A stretch of DNA of 5,991 bases from an uncultured Bacteroidales bacterium (GTDB lineage: Bacteria; Bacteroidota; Bacteroidia; Bacteroidales; Muribaculaceae), in contig CAMWNL010000125.1 of the NCBI GenBank assembly GCA_947175585.1, positions 1-5,991 of the forward strand. The letters run 5' to 3'. Shown in pieces: positions 1 to 4,658 of this stretch. Each line of letters starts with the position of its first letter. Within the stretch, counting starts at the first letter, position 1. A program made the translations under genes and the position numbers. A model generated the notes under the pieces. That model did no database searches, was not told where the DNA came from, and saw only the letters and a list, made by a program, of their open reading frames with translations.

Positions 1-51
1 AGCAATTACAGCAAAAATAACTTTGGCTGTTTTGGATTTCAAAATAACCAT
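1..51 (-). CDS. N-terminal fragment of an exported or membrane protein, cut by the window edge
   Basis: Reading leftwards from the ATG at 51-49 gives 17 uninterrupted codons to the window edge: MVILKSKTAKVIFAVIA. The lysines followed by a hydrophobic run resemble the start of a signal peptide or first membrane segment. A Bacteroidota-type -7 element (TAACTTTG) lies 27 bases upstream on the same strand, which supports a real start here. Another ATG 11 bases upstream, in a different frame, meets a stop after seven codons, so it is unlikely to be the start. The function cannot be told from 17 residues. The reading is inferred from promoter placement and composition, and the piece is short enough that chance remains possible. 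Confidence 0.45.
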   Translation of the reverse strand, partial: MVILKSKTAKVIFAVIA

Positions 52-78
52 TTTGCTTTCATTTAGAGATTCAAAATA

Positions 79-86
79 CAAAGTTA
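79..86 (-). promoter_or_regulatory. Bacteroidota -7 promoter element for the leftward gene
   Basis: On the minus strand this reads TAACTTTG, an exact match to the Bacteroidota -7 consensus TAnnTTTG. It sits 27 bases before the leftward ATG at 51. I found no TTTG at the usual distance upstream, so the -33 half is weak or absent. The same octamer occurs at 493-500 (minus) and 627-634 (plus). Confidence 0.45.
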
Positions 87-112
87 CTATTTTTTTGACA
101 TATTCGCTATAA

Positions 113-304
113 CTGTGCAATTATGATACAATCGCGGCAACATTTTACGAACACTCCGATGAGATTATCAACTTCTTTGACAATCGCTCAACAAACGCTT
201 CCGCAGAATCAATAAACTCCAAAATTAAGGCTTTCAGAGCCAAACTCCACGGTGTCAATGACACGAAATTCTTTATCTTCCGGCTTTGCAACCTCTATGC
301 CTAA
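113..304 (+). pseudogene. C-terminal remnant of an ISL3/ISAon1-like DDE transposase
   Basis: Reading CTG at 113 through TAA at 302-304 gives 63 sense codons with no ATG; an in-frame TAA at 110-112 closes the frame upstream. The peptide contains NRSTNASAESINSKIKAFRA and ends FFIFRLCNLYA. This matches the end of Bacteroidota ISL3/ISAon1-type transposases, where the glutamate of the NAxAExxNxxIK motif is the last acidic residue of the DDE catalytic triad. The N-terminal and central parts with the two aspartates are missing, so it cannot encode an active enzyme. Bases 305-360 may hold the remaining right end of the element, but I could not identify a terminal inverted repeat or target duplication. 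The family is recognised from motif memory; the exact IS group is less sure. Confidence 0.75.
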
Positions 305-360
305 ACACAGGATTTTTACTATGCGCCTACAATATCACTTTTGAAGACCTATAACCCCAC

Positions 361-400
361 AAAACAACAAAGCTGCCTCAGAAATCTGAAGCAGCTTTGT
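361..400 (-). terminator. Intrinsic terminator of tRNA-Met
   Basis: AAAGCTGC (369-376) pairs with GCAGCTTT (391-398). After one mismatch, TCAG (378-381) pairs with CTGA (386-389) around a four-base loop. Read on the minus strand, the hairpin is followed by TTGTTGTTTT (370-361), a U-rich tail. It begins about ten bases after the 3' end of the leftward tRNA-Met, so it fits as that gene's terminator. Confidence 0.8.
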
Positions 401-406
401 TTGCTG

Positions 407-480
407 TAGCGGGACCGAGAATTGAACTCGGGACCTCCGGGTTATGAATCCGACGCTCTAACCAACTGAGCTATCCCGCC
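407..480 (-). tRNA. tRNA-Met (anticodon CAU), elongator type
   Basis: The minus strand folds into a 74-base cloverleaf. The acceptor stem is GGCGGGA/TCCCGCT, closed by a G1-U72 wobble, with discriminator A. The D arm is GCTC/GAGC with a nine-base loop, the anticodon arm has loop TTCATAA, and the T arm is CCGAG/CTCGG with loop TTCAATT. CCA is not encoded. The anticodon CAU could be elongator Met, initiator Met or lysidine-modified Ile2. The anticodon stem lacks the three G-C pairs of initiators, so elongator Met is preferred. The anticodon stem TCGGA/CCCGG has an A31-C39 mismatch at the pair next to the loop. It has its own promoter (493-523) and terminator. Confidence 0.93.
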
Positions 481-492
481 GTTTTGCGAGTG

Positions 493-523
493 CAAAGTTA
501 CAACGTTTTCTCAATTCTGCAAA
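493..523 (-). promoter_or_regulatory. Promoter of tRNA-Met (-33 TTTG, -7 TAACTTTG)
   Basis: On the minus strand TTTG (523-520) is followed after exactly 19 bases by TAACTTTG (500-493). Both match the Bacteroidota primary sigma factor consensus (-33 TTTG, -7 TAnnTTTG). Transcription would begin roughly six bases further on, just ahead of the tRNA 5' end at 480. It is the best-formed promoter in the window. Confidence 0.8.
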
Positions 524-626
524 ATTTTATCTCACTTTTTTACAAAATATTTTTTCACTCACACTCTTTAACAACACAAATGTCATGTTACAAGACTGTT
601 TCTAACGAACTTTCATTTTTTTTTCG

Positions 627-634
627 TAACTTTG
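627..634 (+). promoter_or_regulatory. -7 promoter element for the GT5-like/DUF4270 unit
   Basis: TAACTTTG matches TAnnTTTG exactly and lies 29 bases before the ATG at 664, leaving a 5' leader of about 20 bases. A T-rich run (615-624) precedes it, but no TTTG stands at the expected 19-base distance; the nearest partial matches are TTTC at 599 and 611. The promoter therefore rests on the -7 half alone. Confidence 0.6.
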
Positions 635-663
635 TGCGTTAAATATTACACTAAGGACAGATA

Positions 664-1470
664 ATGGACGTCAATAAAGTACTTTTCATTTCTCAGGAGA
701 TTGCTCCTTACCTCGCAGACAGTGACCTTTCACTCTTCGGGCGCAATTTGCCTCAGGCAATTCAGGAAGCCGGAGTTGAAGTCAGAACTTTCATGCCTCG
801 CTACGGCATTATCAACGAGCGACGCAACCAGCTCCACGAAGTAATCAGGCTGTCCGGTCTGAATATCGTTATTGACGACACAGACCATCCGCTTATCATC
901 AAGGTCGCTACCTTGCAGCCCTCTCGCATGCAGGTCTACTTTATAGACAATGATGACTACTTCCTGCGTCACACAGCTAAAGGTCTGGAAACCGATCTGT
1001 CACCGGAAGACAATGATGAGCGCATAATCTTTTTCGTGCGTGGCGTCGTGGAGACTGTTAAGAAACTCCGCTGGGAGCCGTCAGTGATCCACTGCACTGG
1101 TTGGGTAACGGCGCTTACCCCACTCTACCTTAAGAAAATGTATGCCGACGATCCGGCATTTGTCAATACCAAAACCGTATACTCGCTTTATGACAAAAAC
1201 TTCGACGGTACGCTTGACCCACGCATGGTTGAAAAACTGCTGATGGACGGCTTCACCGAAGAAGACCTGAAGTCTCTCACCGGAGGGGATATTGACTATA
1301 AAAAAATCAATAAGATTGCAATCGACTATGCTGACGCCGTTGTGCAAAGCACACCGACTGTTGACCAGGAACTGATTGATTACGCTATCAAATCCAGCAA
1401 ACCCTTCCTGGCTTATCCCGGTGAAGAAAATTATGCACAGGCCTATCTCGATTTCTATCGTTCATTATAA
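664..1470 (+). CDS. GT5 glycogen/starch synthase N-domain-like protein, half length, probably non-catalytic
   Basis: This 268-residue cytoplasmic protein resembles the N-terminal Rossmann domain of GT5 glycogen/starch synthases. Visible landmarks are VLFISQEIAP (6-15), RNLPQAIQEAGVEVRTFMPRYG (27-48), VIHCTGWVTALTPLYLKKMY (141-160) and VVQSTP (226-231). Full synthases are about 470-480 residues and carry a second GT-B domain, which is absent here. No homologous sequence follows before the next gene, so the protein ends naturally at about the size seen for Bacteroides proteins annotated 'glycogen/starch synthase'. The ADP-glucose-binding KxGGL motif after the first strand is replaced by YLADSDLSL (16-24), and the usual HxxDW reads HCTGW. 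Glycogen synthesis by this chain alone is therefore doubtful; a regulatory or sugar-sensing role is only a guess. The start has an AAGGA ribosome binding site at 653-657, six bases ahead. The DUF4270 gene follows after 65 bases in the same direction, probably co-transcribed. Confidence 0.85.
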   Translation: MDVNKVLFISQEIAPYLADSDLSLFGRNLPQAIQEAGVEVRTFMPRYGIINERRNQLHEVIRLSGLNIVIDDTDHPLIIKVATLQPSRMQVYFIDNDDYFLRHTAKGLETDLSPEDNDERIIFFVRGVVETVKKLRWEPSVIHCTGWVTALTPLYLKKMYADDPAFVNTKTVYSLYDKNFDGTLDPRMVEKLLMDGFTEEDLKSLTGGDIDYKKINKIAIDYADAVVQSTPTVDQELIDYAIKSSKPFLAYPGEENYAQAYLDFYRSL

Positions 1471-1535
1471 TTAACTGTTAGGTCTACAATCAAAATTTAG
1501 AAAATCGATTTGTCGATAGAACCCGATTAACCGAC

Positions 1536-2921
1536 ATGAAAATTAAAACAATCATAGCCTCAACCGCCGCTCTGGCAGCAATATTTATCACATCGTGTGA
1601 CGACTCCCAGTCGCCCATCGGTTCGTCAATCGTAGAAGAAAAAATTACAATATCGGTTGACTCGGCATTTACTGTCACCGGCCGGCCGGTTGCAAGCAAA
1701 GCCGTGCAGTCGCGCACTCTGTTGCAACTGCTCGGTCGCATCGACGCTAAAGGCTTCGGTTCGCTTTCAAGCGACGTTGTCACTCAATTTATGCCCTCTA
1801 TGTCTCTCGACACCACTGATGTGACTGTCAACTCTATCGACTCACTCAAACTGATGATGGCCGTTTATCACGGTAATTTCGTAGGTGACTCGATTACGCC
1901 GATGGGTATAGATATTTATCGACTCAACCGCGAACTGCCCTACCCGATTTACAGCGACTTCAACCCCGAAGGCTATTATGACCCATCTCAGAAAATAGCC
2001 TCATTGATTTACAACGCTTCAACGCTCGGAGAATCAGACTCGCTTAAAAACGCTACCTATCACACAATTTCCGTGAATCTGCCGGTCGAGCTCGCTCGCG
2101 AATTTTATAGCGCCTATCTTGAGGATCCGGTGAACTTCTCTTCTCCCACAGCATTTGTAAACAATGTGTTCAAAGGACTCTACATCCGTAACTCTTACGG
2201 TAGCGGCCGCCTGACTCTGGTTTCCAACACACTTATGCGAGCCTACTATCACCGCACTCTCAAGAAAGACGACGGCACAGACTCAATCCAGACAGCGATG
2301 GCCAACTACTTTGCCGTTACTCCTGAGATTATTACTAATAATAATATTGGACTTACGCTATCTTCTGACGTAACCGATCTCGTCAACAAAGGCGAAAACA
2401 TCGTTGTGTCTCCTACAGGCTACGACGTAGAATTTGAATTCCCCGTCCGCGACATAATCGCAGCCTATAAAGCCAACCAGACCGAAGAGTCGGCAATCAA
2501 CACCCTCACATTCTCATTGCCCGTAGACTCCGTTGCCAATGACTTTAACTTTGGCCCGGCTCCAAGCATGCTGATGGTGCTTAAGAACAAGAAAGACGAG
2601 TTTTTCCAAAACAACAGTCTGCCTGATCAGACCACATCTTTCTACGCTGACTATGACTCAACCAACGGAAGATATTATTTCGGCAGCATGCGTTCATATC
2701 TCATGTCACTCATAGACAAAGAAGATATCACCCCCGATGACTACACTTTTGTGCTTACTCCTATCTATGTGATTACCGAATCAAACAGTGATTACTATTA
2801 CGGCGTAACTTCAACTGTGACAGGTGTTACACCCTATATTTCCACTCCGACACTTACAAAAATATTATTTGACGAAGCAAAAATTAAATTCACCTATAGC
2901 AACCAACTCATAAATAATTAG
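1536..2921 (+). CDS. DUF4270 family lipoprotein
   Basis: The 461-residue product begins with a lipoprotein signal: Lys2 and Lys4, a hydrophobic stretch (5-18) and a lipobox ending ITSC with Cys21 as the lipidated residue. The following residues DDSQSPIGSS are acidic and polar, which would suit export to the outer membrane or cell surface, although a strict surface-export signal is not certain. The start of the mature chain, with SPIGSSIV followed by ISVDSAFTVTGRPVAS and a leucine-rich LLGRIDAKGFG, is characteristic of Bacteroidota DUF4270 proteins. I know of no established biochemical function for the family. The rest looks beta-rich, with many Ser, Thr and Tyr residues and no catalytic motif that I recognise. 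The ATG is chosen because the signal peptide starts directly at it. It lies 65 bases after the GT5-like gene, with no terminator between them, and ends 27 bases before tRNA-Thr. Confidence 0.88.
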   Translation: MKIKTIIASTAALAAIFITSCDDSQSPIGSSIVEEKITISVDSAFTVTGRPVASKAVQSRTLLQLLGRIDAKGFGSLSSDVVTQFMPSMSLDTTDVTVNSIDSLKLMMAVYHGNFVGDSITPMGIDIYRLNRELPYPIYSDFNPEGYYDPSQKIASLIYNASTLGESDSLKNATYHTISVNLPVELAREFYSAYLEDPVNFSSPTAFVNNVFKGLYIRNSYGSGRLTLVSNTLMRAYYHRTLKKDDGTDSIQTAMANYFAVTPEIITNNNIGLTLSSDVTDLVNKGENIVVSPTGYDVEFEFPVRDIIAAYKANQTEESAINTLTFSLPVDSVANDFNFGPAPSMLMVLKNKKDEFFQNNSLPDQTTSFYADYDSTNGRYYFGSMRSYLMSLIDKEDITPDDYTFVLTPIYVITESNSDYYYGVTSTVTGVTPYISTPTLTKILFDEAKIKFTYSNQLINN

Positions 2922-2929
2922 TAAATTTG
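2922..2929 (+). promoter_or_regulatory. Possible -7 element for tRNA-Thr
   Basis: TAAATTTG matches TAnnTTTG and begins at the base after the DUF4270 stop codon, 19 bases before the tRNA 5' end. That distance suits a tRNA start site. No TTTG is visible 19 bases upstream, so it may be a weak promoter or a chance match in AT-rich sequence. Confidence 0.4.
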
Positions 2930-2948
2930 CACTGCAAAAATACTTCAA

Positions 2949-3021
2949 GCCGCAATAGCTCAGTCGGTAGAGCATTTCATTCGTAACGAAAAGGTCGTGG
3001 GTTCGAGTCCCACTCGCGGCT
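2949..3021 (+). tRNA. tRNA-Thr (anticodon CGU)
   Basis: This is a 73-base cloverleaf. The acceptor stem is GCCGCAA/TCGCGGC with discriminator T, and the D arm is GCTC/GAGC with loop AGTCGGTA. The anticodon loop is TTCGTAA with CGT at 2982-2984, reading ACG. The variable loop is AGGTC, and the T arm is GTGGG/CCCAC with loop TTCGAGT. CCA is not encoded. Two pairs are A-C mismatches: 6-67 in the acceptor stem (A2954/C3015) and 31-39 in the anticodon stem (A2979/C2987). All loops and conserved tertiary bases look normal, so the gene is probably functional. It lies between the DUF4270 stop codon and a strong terminator, so transcription may come from the upstream operon as well as from its own possible promoter. 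Confidence 0.93.
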
Positions 3022-3025
3022 CAGA

Positions 3026-3069
3026 GCAAGCCCCTTAACTAACTTTAGTTAAGGGGCCTGCATTTTATT
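3026..3069 (+). terminator. Intrinsic terminator after tRNA-Thr
   Basis: GCCCCTTAACTA (3030-3041) pairs perfectly with TAGTTAAGGGGC (3046-3057) around the loop ACTT, giving a 12-bp stem. GC/GC (3026-3027 with 3060-3061) can extend it across a small internal loop. A T-rich tail (ATTTTATTA, 3062-3070) follows on the plus strand. It starts five bases after the tRNA and probably ends the whole GT5-like/DUF4270/tRNA unit. Confidence 0.85.
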
Positions 3070-3077
3070 ATCCATCG

Positions 3078-3149
3078 TCATTTCAGCGACTCAATAAACT
3101 CGTCTGCTTCTTTTCTCGAATGAAAACGGATTATCGTTTTATCAAAGTG
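3078..3149 (-). other. Short open stretch, possible gene remnant
   Basis: The minus strand reads 23 codons with a protein-like composition (HFDKTIIRFHSRKEADEFIE, then SLK) to a TGA at 3080-3078. An in-frame TAG lies immediately before it at 3152-3150, and there is no start codon, so no intact gene is possible. The sequence would form a charged amphipathic helix, as at the C-terminus of a small cytoplasmic protein. It may be the tail of a decayed gene or pure chance. I recognise no family. The rest of the 3070-3242 gap is AT-rich and shows nothing else I can support. Confidence 0.2.
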
Positions 3150-3242
3150 CTATTTCGTGCACGGTTATGAACTATATTCTCGTGTCGGGTGTTTTGATTA
3201 CAATTATTTATATTTTTAACACCATTCTACGCTTTTACTATT

Positions 3243-3770
3243 ATGTTACGCAAACTTTTCATTTCGCTGGCCGTGATTATTGTATCAGTCTCAGCCGCCC
3301 ATGCTCAGAAAACAGAACTCACACTATCTTATGGAGCCTACACTCAAATGGACGCAACCGATATGCACGACGGCTGGAAGCACGTCAATAACGCCTGGGG
3401 AGCTCTTAACGCCGGCGTTAATTTCAAGGTAGCGCCAAAAATTTGGGTTGGCCCGTCATATACATTCTCAAGCACTACAACAAAAGGCGGCCCCGATCAC
3501 AGCAATATCGCTTATCACGCAGTAATGCTTAACGGCCGCTATCACTATTACAGCAACTCGATTGTGTCACTATATGCAAAACTCGGTCTCGGCGTTGAGT
3601 TTTCTTATATGCAACCGCGAAATGATGACAGCTATACGAAATCGTATTGCGCATTCCAGATCGTGCCGGTCGGTGCAGAGGTCGGTATCAACCGCAACGT
3701 ATCAATGTTCGGCGAACTTGGATTCGGCGCACAAGGACTTCTTCAGGTAGGCGTGAAAATCAAACTCTGA
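3243..3770 (+). CDS. Small outer-membrane beta-barrel protein (secreted, about 8 strands)
   Basis: The 175-residue product starts with a classical signal peptide: Arg3-Lys4, a hydrophobic core (5-18) and an AHA cleavage site after residue 21. The mature 154 residues alternate polar and hydrophobic residues in about eight strands, roughly 23-34, 53-65, 66-77, 88-103, 107-124, 135-151, 153-164 and 165-175, with Gly- and Asn-rich turns. That is the layout of small OmpA/OmpW-like barrels. The protein ends GVKIKL rather than with the common terminal Phe. No ligand or enzymatic motif is visible, so the specific role is unknown. The ATG is chosen because the signal peptide begins there; a hydrophobic frame starting upstream at 3167 is out of register with it. 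No convincing promoter is seen, only TTTG at 3193 and TATTTTTA at 3211 at poor spacing. Its last 11 bases overlap the 3' end of the opposing methyltransferase gene. Confidence 0.82.
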   Translation: MLRKLFISLAVIIVSVSAAHAQKTELTLSYGAYTQMDATDMHDGWKHVNNAWGALNAGVNFKVAPKIWVGPSYTFSSTTTKGGPDHSNIAYHAVMLNGRYHYYSNSIVSLYAKLGLGVEFSYMQPRNDDSYTKSYCAFQIVPVGAEVGINRNVSMFGELGFGAQGLLQVGVKIKL

Positions 3771-4569
3771 CACGAAGCTCCCACATAGCAACGGCAGCTG
3801 CAGCTGCAACGTTTAACGAATCGACTGTGTGACTCATCGGTATCTTGACCGTATAGTCTGCGCAGTCGATTGTCGTTTGCGGCAGACCGTCACCCTCGGT
3901 GCCCATAATCATCGCGAGACGTGGCTCTGCTGCAAGACGAGGATCATCAATGCTGACTGTGTTGTCGGTTAAAGCAAGTGCGGCAGTCTTGAATCCGAGA
4001 TTGCGCAGTTCTTGTTGATAGTCCTCGCCAGCCCAGGTCCAGGGAACAAGAAATACCGAACCCATGGAAACTCTCACCGCGCGACGATTCAAAGGATCGC
4101 ATGATGTCGTCGTTACGATGACCGCATCTGTGCCGAGCGCGGCAGCCGAACGAAATATCGCTCCGATATTGGTAGTATCCACAACACCGTCAATCACCAC
4201 AACTCTTCGGGCATCACGACACACTTCCTCAAGGGTCTTTGGCCGGGGACGACGCATAGCGCACAACACTCCGCGCGTCAATTTATAGCCGGTGAGACCG
4301 GCCAGAAGTTCACGCGAACCTGTGTAGACTTCCAGATTGTCGCTGCATCTTGAAAGCAGCGGTGCCGCGTCACCCTCTATGTGACGACGTTCACAGAGCA
4401 TCGACAACGGTTCATAACCGGCGTCGAGTGCCACTCCTATGACTTTGGGGCTTTCGGCTATAAACACTCCGGCATCCTGATGAAGACGATTTCGAAGCTG
4501 CGCCTCGGTAAGCGATGCATAAGCTGAGACTCTTTCATCGTCAAGATCGACTATTTCAATTATGTTCAT
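3760..4569 (-). CDS. TrmH/SpoU-family RNA 2'-O-methyltransferase
   Basis: This 269-residue protein is predicted to transfer a methyl group from S-adenosylmethionine to a ribose 2'-OH of rRNA or tRNA in the cytoplasm. The N-terminal part (1-110), including LTEAQLRNRL (20-29) and GVFIAESPKVIGVAL (34-48), resembles the substrate-binding domain of this family. The C-terminal SPOUT (trefoil knot) domain shows all three motifs: motif 1 at 124-146 with Asn134 and the catalytic-type Arg140 (TNIGAIFRSAAALG), motif 2 IMGTEGDGL (221-229), and motif 3 IPMSHTVDSLNVAAAAAV (243-260) with Ser251-Leu-Asn253. Length is normal and no key residue is missing. The target nucleotide cannot be read from the sequence. 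The ATG is the first in frame before the conserved N-terminus; no clear ribosome binding site or TAnnTTTG promoter precedes it. The nuoN terminator lies just upstream, so it is probably transcribed separately. Confidence 0.92.
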   Translation of the reverse strand: MNIIEIVDLDDERVSAYASLTEAQLRNRLHQDAGVFIAESPKVIGVALDAGYEPLSMLCERRHIEGDAAPLLSRCSDNLEVYTGSRELLAGLTGYKLTRGVLCAMRRPRPKTLEEVCRDARRVVVIDGVVDTTNIGAIFRSAAALGTDAVIVTTTSCDPLNRRAVRVSMGSVFLVPWTWAGEDYQQELRNLGFKTAALALTDNTVSIDDPRLAAEPRLAMIMGTEGDGLPQTTIDCADYTVKIPMSHTVDSLNVAAAAAVAMWELRVRV

Positions 4570-4591
4570 AACGATTATATGCGATTAAAAT

Positions 4592-4635
4592 GCTTGATAA
4601 ATTAATCGGGCCGGAGTTTTGCTGCTCCGACCCGA
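4592..4635 (-). terminator. Intrinsic terminator at the end of the nuoN transcript
   Basis: On the minus strand TCGGGTCGGAG (4635-4625) pairs with CTCCGGCCCGA (4616-4606) around an eight-base loop, followed by the U-rich TTAATTTATC (4605-4596). One of the eleven pairs is G-U in the minus-strand RNA but would be an A-C mismatch on the plus strand, so the hairpin is built for leftward transcription. It starts 23 bases after the nuoN stop codon and separates nuoN from the methyltransferase gene. Confidence 0.8.
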
Positions 4636-4658
4636 CCGTCTTGATGATGTGATGAATG

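Noticed and set aside
1081..1347. Minus-strand frame opposite the GT5-like gene
   Set aside because: It is a shadow of the coding strand with no family resemblance. The same applies to 730-972, 2034-2252 and 4064-4288.
1504..1517. Small inverted repeat ATCGA-TTTG-TCGAT in the GT5-like/DUF4270 gap
   Set aside because: It has only five pairs and no T-run after it, so it is not a terminator. As an operator it would be pure guesswork.
1490..1783. Minus-strand frame of 97 codons opposite the start of the DUF4270 gene
   Set aside because: It is antisense to a clear lipoprotein signal and conserved N-terminus, shows no recognisable motif, and has no promoter.
3167..3391. Plus-strand frame with a hydrophobic beginning overlapping the barrel gene
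   Set aside because: It overlaps the signal-peptide-bearing gene by about 150 bases in another frame. Its hydrophobicity comes from AT-rich intergenic DNA, and the later part looks like out-of-frame translation.
3791..3812. Repetitive GCAGCTGCAGCTGC stretch
   Set aside because: It simply encodes the alanine run of motif 3 in the methyltransferase.
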